Of a stretch of DNA of 64,000 nucleotides, positions 35,204 through 44,345 are shown one piece after another. Source of the DNA: an uncultured Flavobacteriaceae bacterium (lineage in GTDB: Bacteria > Bacteroidota > Bacteroidia > Flavobacteriales > Flavobacteriaceae); contig CANMWN010000002.1 in assembly GCA_947501625.1 (NCBI GenBank), positions 1 to 64,000 on the forward strand, given 5' to 3'. The notes under the pieces are model-generated. The model ran no database searches. It worked only from the letters and a program-made list of their open reading frames with translations, and was not told the origin of the DNA. How positions within the stretch are numbered: the first letter of the stretch is position 1; each line of letters starts with the position of its first letter. The position numbers and the translations under genes are program-made.

Positions 35204-35779
35204 ATGAAAAAAAATATTATTTACTTATCATTTTTATGTATTTCATTTATTGCTTTTTCGCAAAATGAATATGAACCTTCAGATAAATACCCTTTTGGGA
35301 GATTAAATCCAGATGCTCCAAAACAAACTGCTGATTATGAAAAATTAATTGGAGAGTGTAATTGTGAGTCAGTATCAAGAAATCCTGATCAAACTTGGGC
35401 AGAACCTGTGGATATGATATGGAGATGGAAATATATAATGAATGGAAATGGTGTGCAAGACGAGACTATAAAGTCTGATTACACCAATTCTGGAAGTATA
35501 CGACAGTATAGTAAAGATAGTGCTCGTTGGTATGTTCATTATTACACCTCTAGAGTTGTTGTGCCAAAATTACCAGCATGGGAAGGTAACAAAAATGAAA
35601 ATGGTGATATTGTTTTGTATAAAGAACAAAAAGCCCCAAATGGCACTGAAGGTTATTCGAGACTAACTTTTTATGATATTACTGATAAAGGTTACAAATG
35701 GAAAGGAGAATGGGTAGATAAAACTGAAACAGTTGTATTTCCATTCTGGAAAATAACTTGTGTGAGAGAAGAAAATTAA
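35204..35779 (+). CDS. Secreted protein of unknown function
   Basis: The 191-residue protein has a signal peptide (MKKNIIYLSFLCISFIAFSQ); the ATG at 35204 was preferred to an upstream start that would bury it. The mature part contains a CNC motif (GECNCESVSRNPDQTW), several Trp, and a regular beta pattern ending in VVFPFWKITCVREEN. It looks like a calycin- or lipocalin-like small sandwich, but I cannot name a family. It follows the LytTR gene by about 120 bases and might be one of its targets. Confidence 0.65.
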   Translation: MKKNIIYLSFLCISFIAFSQNEYEPSDKYPFGRLNPDAPKQTADYEKLIGECNCESVSRNPDQTWAEPVDMIWRWKYIMNGNGVQDETIKSDYTNSGSIRQYSKDSARWYVHYYTSRVVVPKLPAWEGNKNENGDIVLYKEQKAPNGTEGYSRLTFYDITDKGYKWKGEWVDKTETVVFPFWKITCVREEN

Positions 35780-35814
35780 ATATTTATATAATAAGTCATT
35801 AAGTATTTTGTTCT

Positions 35815-35847
35815 ATATTGAGCAATATTAAATAAATTGCTCAATAT
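35815..35847 (+). repeat. Perfect 12-bp inverted repeat overlapping a start codon
   Basis: ATATTGAGCAAT (35815-35826) and ATTGCTCAATAT (35836-35847) are separated by nine A/T bases. The right arm contains the first two bases of the ATG at 35846. No T run follows, so it is not a standard terminator. It may be an operator or an RNA hairpin hiding the start. Confidence 0.75.
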
Positions 35848-36805
35848 GGATTTTATTAACCCTTTAGTTTATGGTGTTCCTTGCTTTTTGGGTTTCATAT
35901 TGTTAGAATATACTTATAGTCATACCAAAGACAAATCAAGAAAATTATATAATAATAAAGACCTTATGGCTAGCCTTGTCATGGGAATAGGCTCAGTTAT
36001 TATATCTCCACTTATAAAAACTGTAATTGCGATTGTATTATTTGTATTTGTGTATGAAGTATTTAATCCAATTGTAGGTGGTGTAAGGATAAACGTTTTT
36101 GGATGGCAATCTTTTAGTTATGCTTGGTATGTATGGTTGTTATGTCAACTTGCCGATGATTTTAGTTATTATTGGTTTCATAGGCAGAATCATAATGTAC
36201 GTATTTTATGGGCAGCACATATAGTTCATCATTCTTCAGATAATTTTAATTTGGGTACAGCAGTAAGAAATGGATGGTTTACTATATTCTATAAACCTTT
36301 TTTTTATTTATGGATTCCAGCAATAGGTTTTCCTCCCGAAATGTTACTAGTTTGTTTAGGTATTGAAGCTCTTTGGCAGTTTCAATTACATTCAGTTTAT
36401 ATTCCTAAAATGGGAATAATAGAAAAAGTTTTTAATACTCATACAATGCATCAAGTTCATCATGCTCAAAATATTGAATATATGGATAAAAATCACGGAG
36501 GATTTTTAAATATTTTTGATAAGATGTTTGGTACATGGAAAGAATTAGATGAAAATATTGATATTAAATACGGAGTAACACATCCACCTAATTCTTATAA
36601 CCCATTAGTGATATTAACACATGAATACAAAGATATTTGGAATGACATGAAAAAGTCTTCAAATTGGCGACATAAATTCATGTATGTATTTGGACCTCCT
36701 GGATGGAGCCATGATGGAAGTACATTGACTATTAAACAAATGCAACAAAAATATAAAGATCAATTATCTTTAAATAAAATTGAAGCAAAAACAAGTAGTG
36801 TTTAG
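35846..36805 (+). CDS. Sterol desaturase / fatty acid hydroxylase family protein
   Basis: The 319-residue membrane protein has four to five TM helices and the diiron histidine boxes of the fatty-acid hydroxylase superfamily: HRQNH, HIVHHSS, and HTMHQVHHA with a later NHGG. It should hydroxylate or desaturate a lipid; the substrate cannot be told. I chose the ATG at 35846 ([10 protein letters not shown]) over a TTG three codons earlier. Its 3' end overlaps the convergent folD by four bases. An inverted repeat covers its start. Confidence 0.88.
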   Translation: MDFINPLVYGVPCFLGFILLEYTYSHTKDKSRKLYNNKDLMASLVMGIGSVIISPLIKTVIAIVLFVFVYEVFNPIVGGVRINVFGWQSFSYAWYVWLLCQLADDFSYYWFHRQNHNVRILWAAHIVHHSSDNFNLGTAVRNGWFTIFYKPFFYLWIPAIGFPPEMLLVCLGIEALWQFQLHSVYIPKMGIIEKVFNTHTMHQVHHAQNIEYMDKNHGGFLNIFDKMFGTWKELDENIDIKYGVTHPPNSYNPLVILTHEYKDIWNDMKKSSNWRHKFMYVFGPPGWSHDGSTLTIKQMQQKYKDQLSLNKIEAKTSSV

Positions 36806-37677
36806 TGGCCTCTTTTACAAGAAATCAGCGTATTTTTTAATAGCATCGCTATTGTCATAGGACCAACTCCTCCTGGAACAGGAGTAATATAAGAAGCTTT
36901 TTTACTTACACTTTCAAAATCTACATCTCCTGCCAATCTATAACCGCGTTTTTTGGTAGTATCATCAACTCTTGTAATTCCTACATCAACAATAGTTACA
37001 CCTTCTTTAACCATATTGCCAGTTAAAAACTCTGGTATACCTAAAGCAGCAATAATTATGTCGGCTTGTTTGGTAATTTCTGCTAAGTTTTTTGTTCTAC
37101 TATGTGCAATTGTTACTGTAGCGTTTCCAGCAGGTCTTTTTTGACTCATCAAAATACTCATAGGACGTCCAACAATATGACTTCTTCCAATTACTACAAC
37201 ATTAGCTCCAGATGTTTCGATTTTATAGCGTTCCAATAATTCCATAATTCCAAAAGGAGTAGCAGGAATAAAACTAGGTAAATCCAACGTCATTCTCCCA
37301 ACATTAGTAGGATGGAAGCCGTCAACATCTTTATCAGGATTTATAGCCATCAATACTTTTTGTTCGTCAATATGTTTTGGTAAAGGTAATTGAACAATAA
37401 AACCATCAATTTCATTGTCTATATTTAAGATTTCAATTTCATTTAACAATTTCTTTTCAGATGTATCTTCAGGTAACTCAATAAGTGTTGATTCAAAACC
37501 TACAAATTCACAAGCCTTAACTTTTGCTCCTACATAGGTCATACTTGCGCCATCAGTACCAACTAAAATAGCAGCAAGATGAGGTGTTTTCTTACCTTCA
37601 CTTTTTAATTTAGAAACTTCAATTGCTATTTCGTTTTTTATATCTGCTGATGTTTTTTTACCGTCTAGAATTATCAT
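36802..37677 (-). CDS. folD: Bifunctional methylenetetrahydrofolate dehydrogenase/cyclohydrolase FolD
   Basis: The 291-residue protein is a standard Fol[16 protein letters not shown] (with Tyr50-Lys54 type catalytic pair), [28 protein letters not shown] and [12 protein letters not shown] are all intact. It interconverts 5,10-methylene- and 10-formyl-tetrahydrofolate. It follows ffh on the minus strand but a terminator lies between, so it probably has its own promoter. Confidence 0.97.
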   Translation of the reverse strand: MIILDGKKTSADIKNEIAIEVSKLKSEGKKTPHLAAILVGTDGASMTYVGAKVKACEFVGFESTLIELPEDTSEKKLLNEIEILNIDNEIDGFIVQLPLPKHIDEQKVLMAINPDKDVDGFHPTNVGRMTLDLPSFIPATPFGIMELLERYKIETSGANVVVIGRSHIVGRPMSILMSQKRPAGNATVTIAHSRTKNLAEITKQADIIIAALGIPEFLTGNMVKEGVTIVDVGITRVDDTTKKRGYRLAGDVDFESVSKKASYITPVPGGVGPMTIAMLLKNTLISCKRGH

Positions 37678-37701
37678 TATATTGAAATTATTTTTAGTTA
37701 T

Positions 37702-37728
37702 AAAAAAGGCTACTTATAACAAGTAGCC
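37702..37728 (-). terminator. Intrinsic terminator after ffh
   Basis: On the minus strand GGCTACTT and AAGTAGCC (37708-37715 with 37721-37728) form an 8-bp stem with a 5-base loop and then six T (37702-37707). It lies seven bases after the ffh stop. Confidence 0.88.
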
Positions 37729-37735
37729 AAATATT

Positions 37736-39067
37736 TTATCGTCCCATTCCTTTCATCATTTGCATCATCTTTCTTCCGCCACCTCCTTGCATCATCTTCA
37801 TCATTTTGCTCATTTGGTTGAATTGCTTCATTAATTGGTTTACTTCTTGGATACTTGTGCCAGATCCTTTTGCAATTCTCTTTTTTCTACTTGAATTTAT
37901 TAAAGATGGTTCGCTTCTTTCTTTTGGAGTCATTGAATGAATAATGGCTTCAACACCCTTAAAAGCATCATCGTCAATATCTACATCTTTCATTGCTTTT
38001 CCAGCACCAGGAATCATACCTACCAGGTCTTTCATATTTCCCATTTTCTTTATTTGCTGAATTTGCTTTAAGAAATCATCAAATCCAAATTGATTTTTAG
38101 CGATTTTCTTTTGAATTTTTCTAGCCTCTTCCTCATCATATTGTTCTTGAGCACGTTCAACAAGTGATATTACATCACCCATTCCAAGAATACGCTCAGC
38201 CATACGATCTGGATGGAAAATATCAATAGCTTCCATTTTTTCGCCAGTACCTATAAACTTGATTGGTTTATCAACAACAGATTTGATAGATAATGCGGCT
38301 CCACCGCGAGTATCACCATCTAGTTTAGTTAATACAACTCCATCAAAATTTAAAATATCATTAAAAGCCTTGGCAGTATTTACAGCATCCTGACCTGTCA
38401 TAGAATCTACAACAAATAATGTTTCTTGTGGATTTATGGCTTTATGGATGTTGGAAATCTCGGTCATCATCTTTTCATCAACAGCCAATCGTCCAGCTGT
38501 ATCAATAATAACTACGTTCTTTCCTGTTGCTTTTGCATGTTTTAAAGCATTTTGTGAAATTTGTACAGGGTTTTGATTACCAACTTCGGCATAAACTTCA
38601 ACGCCAATTTGTTCTCCAACAACTTGTAATTGATTAATTGCGGCTGGACGGTATACATCACAACCAACTAACAATACTTGTTTTGTTTTTTTTGTTTTTA
38701 AGTAATTGGCTAATTTTCCTGAAAAAGTAGTTTTACCAGAACCTTGCAAACCAGACATTAAAATAACAGTTGGCGACCCTCCAAGGTTTATTCCTACCGT
38801 TTCTCCACCCATTAATTCAGTTAACTCATCTTTGACAAGTTTTACCATCAATTGTCCAGGATTTAATGTAGTTAATACATTTTGTCCTATTGCTTTTTCT
38901 TTAACTTTTTTGGTAAATTCTTTGGCTATTTTGAAGTTTACATCGGCGTCTAAAAGTGCTCTACGAACTTCTTTTAGCGTTTCTGCAACATTTACTTCGG
39001 TTATTTTTCCATGCCCTTTAAGAACATGAAGGGCTTTATCTAACTTATCACTTAAATTATTAAACAT
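37736..39067 (-). CDS. ffh: Signal recognition particle protein Ffh
   Basis: The 443-residue SRP54 homologue has the N domain (about 1-85), the G domain with GLQGSGKTT (about 106-114), DVYRPAA, DTAGR and TKLDGDTRGG, and a methionine-rich M domain (about 320-443, ending in repeated Met, Gly and Lys). It binds signal sequences and SRP RNA and docks on FtsY. Length and motifs are normal. Confidence 0.98.
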   Translation of the reverse strand: MFNNLSDKLDKALHVLKGHGKITEVNVAETLKEVRRALLDADVNFKIAKEFTKKVKEKAIGQNVLTTLNPGQLMVKLVKDELTELMGGETVGINLGGSPTVILMSGLQGSGKTTFSGKLANYLKTKKTKQVLLVGCDVYRPAAINQLQVVGEQIGVEVYAEVGNQNPVQISQNALKHAKATGKNVVIIDTAGRLAVDEKMMTEISNIHKAINPQETLFVVDSMTGQDAVNTAKAFNDILNFDGVVLTKLDGDTRGGAALSIKSVVDKPIKFIGTGEKMEAIDIFHPDRMAERILGMGDVISLVERAQEQYDEEEARKIQKKIAKNQFGFDDFLKQIQQIKKMGNMKDLVGMIPGAGKAMKDVDIDDDAFKGVEAIIHSMTPKERSEPSLINSSRKKRIAKGSGTSIQEVNQLMKQFNQMSKMMKMMQGGGGRKMMQMMKGMGR

Positions 39068-39095
39068 AGTATCTTACTTCAATTTTTAGAAGTGA

Positions 39096-39103
39096 CAAAG
39101 ATA
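39096..39103 (-). promoter_or_regulatory. -7 box upstream of ffh
   Basis: TATCTTTG on the minus strand matches TAnnTTTG and ends 28 bases before the ATG, the same spacing seen for several other genes here. Confidence 0.5.
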
Positions 39104-39204
39104 ATTAAAAGTTCGAAAAAATCTATAGTAATTGGTAGTTATAAATAATATGTAATTATTACTTTTATGTTAATAATTTAACATAATTTTTGCTTTAAAT
39201 ATGA

Positions 39205-39212
39205 TAACTTTG
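39205..39212 (+). promoter_or_regulatory. Possible -7 box upstream of the sortilin-like gene
   Basis: TAACTTTG matches TAnnTTTG. It lies about 110 bases before the start, leaving a long leader with no gene in it. TTTTTG at 39187-39192 is too close to be a normal -33 element. Confidence 0.35.
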
Positions 39213-39324
39213 TTCATCAAATTCTAATTTCTATTAGAATTATAATTAAAAACTCAATTCAGATTATATAAATTTTTATTAGCCTGTAATTTGGATGCTA
39301 ACCACTTTAACACATACTAAAACA

Positions 39325-42300
39325 ATGAAAAAAACAATTCTTATTGTATTCACGTTCTTTTTTTTAAGTCTACAATTTACTCAAGCACAAAAAACAAAAA
39401 AAGAAGATACTCAACCTTTAGACAAAATTAGAATTGAAGGTCTAAAATGGAGAAGTGTTGGGCCTTCTTTAACTTCTGGTCGTATTTCTGATATTGCTGT
39501 TAACCCAAATAACCCATTTGAATATTATGTGGCTTCTTCATCAGGAGGTGTTTGGAAGACTATTAATTCAGGAATTGAATATACACCTATATTTGATAAT
39601 GAGGGTTCTTATTCAATAGGTTGTATAACAATGGATCCAAATAATAGTAATGTGATTTGGGTAGGTACAGGAGAAAATAATAATCAACGTTCAGTAGCTT
39701 ATGGAGACGGTGTTTATAAATCAATTGATGGAGGTAACAGTTGGAAAAATATGGGCTTGAAAACTTCAGAACATATTGGAAAAATTATTGTACATCCTGA
39801 AAACTCTAATATTGTCTATGTAGCAGCTATTGGCCCTCTATGGAGTAAAGGTGGAGATAGAGGTTTGTATAGAACTACTGATGGAGGAGAAAATTGGGAA
39901 GCGGTCTTAACTGTGGATGAGCATACAGGAGTAAATGATGTAGTTATGGATCCAAGAAATCCAGCAATATTATATGCTTCAACATTTCAGAGAAGGAGAC
40001 ATGTTTATACCTACGTTGGTGGTGGTCCAGGTTCTGGAATGCATAAAAGTACTGACGGAGGAACTACTTGGACAAAAATTAACAGAGGCTTACCGACTAC
40101 TGAATTAGGAAGAATTGGTTTAGCAATTTCTCCAGCAGACCCTGAAATTATTTATGCAATTGTTGAAGCAGCAGATAATAAAGGAGGTTTTTTTGCATCG
40201 ACTAATAGAGGTGCTAGTTGGGAAAAAAGAGGAACGCATAAAACAAGTGGGAATTATTACCAAGAAATTATTGCAGATCCAATTGAACCAAATACTATTT
40301 ACTCAATGGATACATGGATGAGTGTTTCTAAAGATGGTGGTAAAACTTTTAATAAAGTTGGTGAAGTTTATAAACATGTTGATAATCATTGTATGTGGAT
40401 AAACCCAAATAATAATAAACATTGGCTTGTTGGATGTGATGGTGGAATGTATGAAACTTTTGATGCTGCTAAGAATTGGGATTTTAAAGAAAATCTTCCT
40501 GTTACTCAATTCTATAAGGTTGCAGTTGACAATGATTATCCATTTTACAATATATATGGAGGAACTCAAGATAATTTTAGTATTGGTGGCCCTTCAAGAG
40601 TTCTTACTGATCATGGTATAACTAATTTCGATTGGTTTATTACAAACGGTGGCGATGGTTTTGAATCTCAAATTGATCCTAATAACCCAAATATTGTTTA
40701 CGCACAATCGCAAAATGGTTTCTTAGTACGCTATGATAAAAAAAGTGGAGAAATAGTTGGAATTCAGCCAAGTGAAAGAGATGGTGAAAACTCATACCGT
40801 TTTAATTGGGATTCGCCATTGGTAGTTAGTAAACATGTGTCTGGACGCTTATATTTTGCAGGGAATAAAGTGTTCCAATCTAATGATTATGGAAATAGTT
40901 GGAATGTTATTAGCGATGATTTATCTCAACAAATTAATAGAAATACTTTAAAGGTTTATGATCGTATTGTAAGTATAGATGCAGTTGCTAAAAATGGGTC
41001 AACATCGCTTTATGGAGCTGTAGTTGCTTTATCTGAATCTCCAATTGATAAAAATTTGATTGCTGCAGGAACCGATGATGGAATGATTCATATAAGCGAA
41101 AATGGAGGTGCTTCTTGGAATAAAATTTCTAACATTCCTGGTGCTCCAAAGTTATCATATGTGAATAGTGTTTATTTGTCTAAGCATGATGTAAATACAA
41201 TATATGTTGCTTTTAACCATCATAAGTATGGGGATTTTAATCCTTATATATTTAAATCTAGTAATAAAGGTAAAACATGGAGTAGTATTAGTAGTAATTT
41301 ACCAAAAGGTAGTGTGTATTCAATTGAAGAAGACCATGTAGATTCAAATCTTATATTTTGTGGTACAGAATATGGTGCTTACTTCTCGCCAAATAAAGGT
41401 AAACGTTGGAAAGAGTTAGCGGCTGGATTACCTACAATTGCCGTAAGAGATATAACTATCCAAGAAAGAGAAAATGATTTGGTACTAGGTACTTTTGGTA
41501 GAGGATTTTATGTTTTGGATGACTATTCAGCCTTGCGTTCTGTAGAAAATTCTAAACCAACTGAATTAGCAAAAATTTATTCGGTAAGAGATGCTTTATC
41601 ATGGGAGAAAAGTCTTCCATTGGGTCTTCCTGGAAAATCATTTCAAGGTGATAATTTTTATACTGCACCAAATTTAGGTCCAGAAGCAATGATAACGTAT
41701 TACTATAATGAAGATTATAAATCATTAAAAGATAAACGTTCAAAGAAAGAAAAAGAACTTATTAAAAATGGAAATGACACTCCTTATCCTAGTTATGATC
41801 AATTGAAGGCAGAGAGTGATGAAAATGCTGAAAAGATAGTATTTACTATTAAAAACAGTAAAGGAGAAGTTGTAAAAAAAGAGTTTAAAAAACCTAAAAA
41901 AGGTCTACAACGTTTTCATTGGGATTTAAGATATACACTTCAAAACCCTATTGATTTAAGTGTGCCAACCTTTTATAATCCATGGGCAGGGAAAGATGAA
42001 GGAACTTTAGTAGAACCTGGAATGTATACTGTTGATATGCAATTATTTAAAAATAATGAGTTAACAAAACTTGCGGGTCCAATAAAATTTGAAGTTAAGG
42101 CACTTGATAACACTGTTATGCCTGCTGAGGATAGAGCGGCTAAAGTTGCATTCCAAAAAGAAGTCATGCAATTAGAGGCAGAACTGGGAGCATGCCAAAC
42201 TATTATTAGAGAAACAAATACTAAACTTAAATATATCAAAGCTGCGATTAAGCGTTCTGAGCAACCTTATGGTGAACTAACTAAAGATGTAATAGTGATA

Positions 42301-42597
42301 GAAAATAAGTTAAAACAAATTCGTTTAGAACTATATGGTGATAGATTGAAGTCTAGATTAGATATTAGCCAGCCACAATCTCCTGCTAATAGAATAGGCC
42401 TTATTGGTTATGAACAAAAGTACTCTACATCGGCACCTACCAAAACTCATAAAGATAGTTATGCAATTGCAAAAAGAGAAATTTCGGTATTAAAGAAAAG
42501 AGTTGAATCTGTTTTCAATGTTGATATTAAGCAATTAGAAGATAAGTTGATTAAGTCAGGTGCTGCATATACTCCTGGACGTGGATATAAAGATTAA
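39325..42597 (+). CDS. Large secreted VPS10/sortilin-like beta-propeller protein
   Basis: The 1090-residue protein has a signal peptide (MKKTILIVFTFFFLSLQFTQAQ); I used the ATG at 39325, since the one 30 bases upstream adds a non-hydrophobic stretch. Residues of about 40-720 form BNR/Asp-box propeller blades with repeated S-x-D-G-G-x-x-W (VYKSIDGGNSWKN, LYRTTDGGENWEA, MHKSTDGGTTWTK, IHISENGGASWNK). An Ig-like FlgD-type domain follows (about 820-930), then a helical coiled coil (about 940-1080). Such proteins are often named glycosyl hydrolase or sortilin, but I see no catalytic proof. No T9SS sorting domain is visible at the end. Confidence 0.8.
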   Translation: MKKTILIVFTFFFLSLQFTQAQKTKKEDTQPLDKIRIEGLKWRSVGPSLTSGRISDIAVNPNNPFEYYVASSSGGVWKTINSGIEYTPIFDNEGSYSIGCITMDPNNSNVIWVGTGENNNQRSVAYGDGVYKSIDGGNSWKNMGLKTSEHIGKIIVHPENSNIVYVAAIGPLWSKGGDRGLYRTTDGGENWEAVLTVDEHTGVNDVVMDPRNPAILYASTFQRRRHVYTYVGGGPGSGMHKSTDGGTTWTKINRGLPTTELGRIGLAISPADPEIIYAIVEAADNKGGFFASTNRGASWEKRGTHKTSGNYYQEIIADPIEPNTIYSMDTWMSVSKDGGKTFNKVGEVYKHVDNHCMWINPNNNKHWLVGCDGGMYETFDAAKNWDFKENLPVTQFYKVAVDNDYPFYNIYGGTQDNFSIGGPSRVLTDHGITNFDWFITNGGDGFESQIDPNNPNIVYAQSQNGFLVRYDKKSGEIVGIQPSERDGENSYRFNWDSPLVVSKHVSGRLYFAGNKVFQSNDYGNSWNVISDDLSQQINRNTLKVYDRIVSIDAVAKNGSTSLYGAVVALSESPIDKNLIAAGTDDGMIHISENGGASWNKISNIPGAPKLSYVNSVYLSKHDVNTIYVAFNHHKYGDFNPYIFKSSNKGKTWSSISSNLPKGSVYSIEEDHVDSNLIFCGTEYGAYFSPNKGKRWKELAAGLPTIAVRDITIQERENDLVLGTFGRGFYVLDDYSALRSVENSKPTELAKIYSVRDALSWEKSLPLGLPGKSFQGDNFYTAPNLGPEAMITYYYNEDYKSLKDKRSKKEKELIKNGNDTPYPSYDQLKAESDENAEKIVFTIKNSKGEVVKKEFKKPKKGLQRFHWDLRYTLQNPIDLSVPTFYNPWAGKDEGTLVEPGMYTVDMQLFKNNELTKLAGPIKFEVKALDNTVMPAEDRAAKVAFQKEVMQLEAELGACQTIIRETNTKLKYIKAAIKRSEQPYGELTKDVIVIENKLKQIRLELYGDRLKSRLDISQPQSPANRIGLIGYEQKYSTSAPTKTHKDSYAIAKREISVLKKRVESVFNVDIKQLEDKLIKSGAAYTPGRGYKD

Positions 42598-42624
42598 TTA
42601 AGCAAAAAGTTATTTTAATGAATG

Positions 42625-42664
42625 AAAAAGGGAAATTGTAGTTATTACAATTTCCCTTTTTTTA
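42625..42664 (+). terminator. Intrinsic terminator, probably bidirectional
   Basis: A perfect stem of about 16 bp (42625-42640 with 42646-42661) has A-rich and T-rich ends on either side. It serves the sortilin-like gene and could also serve the convergent DinB gene. Confidence 0.9.
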
Positions 42665-42692
42665 TGTCTAAACAAATTCAACTATATTATTG

Positions 42693-43217
42693 TTAATGAT
42701 TTTCCTTTAATATTTTTGTGTGATGTTCCGTATGATAAGCAGTCCACATGATGACTTCTCGTATTGGCATTTTTCCCATCAATGGATGTGGTAAGATTAG
42801 ATTGTCAAGATGCTTGTCTTTAAATTTATTGGTTTTGTGTTGTAATTTTTTATTCTGAATTTGAAGCGTAGTCAGCAATTGTTTGAATTTCTTTTCCGAT
42901 GGTGATTGTACATCTTTATTAAACACTTTTGCGCGTTCTTGATTTTTTGCTAACTTTTCTTGGTATCTGTTAACAATAGTATCATAGTCTCTTAATTCAC
43001 GATTAGATAGACCAAATTTACTTTTCAACATAAATTTTGGAAAACTCAACGCATGATTTAGTTTTTTTATAGAATCAACTAAATGTTGGATATGTTGACC
43101 AGCAGTCCATTTGTTTTCAGGACCTTTTTCAAAACAATCTTGAGGTTGTGAGGCTATCCAATTAAATAATTCTTGATGTTTGTTTTCTAATAGTTGGTTG
43201 ATGTTTTCTTTTTGCAT
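42693..43217 (-). CDS. DinB-like four-helix protein
   Basis: The 174-residue protein fits the DinB/YfiT superfamily. A mostly helical fold has metal-ligand histidines in TAGQHIQHLVDS (about 46-57) and in AYHTEHHTKIL near the C-terminus. Known members are metal-dependent thiol or mycothiol S-transferases, many uncharacterised. I used the ATG at 43217 (MQKENINQLLE), because a longer frame upstream would overlap the DoxX-like gene. It lies 35 bases downstream of that gene. Confidence 0.8.
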   Translation of the reverse strand: MQKENINQLLENKHQELFNWIASQPQDCFEKGPENKWTAGQHIQHLVDSIKKLNHALSFPKFMLKSKFGLSNRELRDYDTIVNRYQEKLAKNQERAKVFNKDVQSPSEKKFKQLLTTLQIQNKKLQHKTNKFKDKHLDNLILPHPLMGKMPIREVIMWTAYHTEHHTKILKENH

Positions 43218-43252
43218 ATTTCGAAAAGATTGGTTTTCGAAATATACGAAAA

Positions 43253-43855
43253 TCAATACAATTTTCTTTTTTTAAATCCAATGACAAGAGAAATTAATCC
43301 AATAAGAAGCATTAATCCAAAAATAATTAGAGCAGCGGTAGCCGTATTAAAAAATTTTGGAATAGGAGTGAGGATTAAGAAAATTAAACCAGTGATTTGC
43401 CAAAGAGTATCATTTTCTAACCTTTTCCTATAATCCAATTTAATATTTTTATTGACCAAAACTCTAAAAACGTTCCAATCCCAATACAATAAAAACATAC
43501 TTGATAATAAGATTAAACCAGTAATAATTGGTGTGCCTCTAAACTCATAGGAGATAGTTATCACAAAAATATTAGCGATAATTGGAATAAATAGCAATAA
43601 TCCTAATTTTGCATAGCGTTGAGTTAATAATAGCGCTCCAGCAATGAATTGACCAACACCTATAAAACGCCAATATATTCCTGATTGATACATGGTCTCA
43701 AAATAATGCCAGGCCGAATTTATTGGACTGTTTATACCATCATTGGTAGTGAAAGGTAAGCCTTGAATTTTAACAATACTTGCGAAAATAAATGAGAAAC
43801 CAAGAAGGTAGCGCAAGTAAATAACAAAGATTTGAGCGTAAGTGTTATTCTTCAT
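43253..43855 (-). CDS. DoxX-like membrane protein
   Basis: The 200-residue protein has about six TM helices (LRYLLGFSFIFASIVKIQG at the start, then FIGVGQFIAGALLLTQRYAKLG). The layout and the early G-F-x-F-x-x-x-x-x-K-I pattern recall the DoxX/DoxD family of membrane subunits. The function is unknown, and the assignment is by pattern only. Confidence 0.6.
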   Translation of the reverse strand: MKNNTYAQIFVIYLRYLLGFSFIFASIVKIQGLPFTTNDGINSPINSAWHYFETMYQSGIYWRFIGVGQFIAGALLLTQRYAKLGLLLFIPIIANIFVITISYEFRGTPIITGLILLSSMFLLYWDWNVFRVLVNKNIKLDYRKRLENDTLWQITGLIFLILTPIPKFFNTATAALIIFGLMLLIGLISLVIGFKKRKLY

Positions 43856-43919
43856 GTCGATTGGTTTATTTATTGACGATTGAATATAAGTTTTGTAACT
43901 TTTTTTGAATATTTAATAT

Positions 43920-43927
43920 TACATTTG
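43920..43927 (+). promoter_or_regulatory. -7 box upstream of the first leucine-rich lipoprotein
   Basis: TACATTTG matches TAnnTTTG and ends 27 bases before the ATG. A TTTTG at 43891-43895 could be the -33 element with a 24-base spacer. Confidence 0.5.
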
Positions 43928-43954
43928 AATTGTATTAAAAATATATAACTAGTT

Positions 43955-44345
43955 ATGAAAAAAGTATTTCTCTTATTGTTGTTTGTGTCTTTTGTGAGTT
44001 GTGGTGGTGGAGATGATGATGAAAATGAACCACAAGTTGAAATAACAACACCCCAAATTTCAACAAAACCAATAATTAATATAGAAAGTAATTTTGCATC
44101 TAGTGGAGGTACAATTATTAGTGATGGTAATAGTCCAATTTTACAAAAAGGTGTTTGTTGGAGTAAAAACCCAAATCCAACTATTTCAGGGAATTTAGCA
44201 AATGATTTTTCTGTTGATGGAAGTGGTACAGGTTCGTTCGTTAGTGAATTAGATGATTTAGAGCCAAATACTACTTATTATGTTAGGGCATATGCAACCA
44301 ATGCTGTTGGAACTGCTTATGGAAGTGAATTGAGTTTCACTACAC
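43955..44345 (+). repeat. 5' repeat of the lipoprotein pair (copy 1)
   Basis: This segment, encoding signal peptide and fibronectin-type domain, is nearly identical to 45562-45940 at DNA level. The main difference is a 12-base indel where copy 1 encodes SGNLAND and copy 2 LNN. Confidence 0.88.

Noticed and set aside
35815-35847. The inverted repeat as a terminator of the gene at 35204
   Set aside because: No T run follows the right arm and the arm overlaps the next start codon, so an intrinsic terminator is unlikely.
39325-42597. Glycoside hydrolase (sialidase-like) call based on BNR repeats
   Set aside because: Asp-box repeats alone also occur in sortilin-type propellers; no sialidase Arg triad or nucleophile could be identified.
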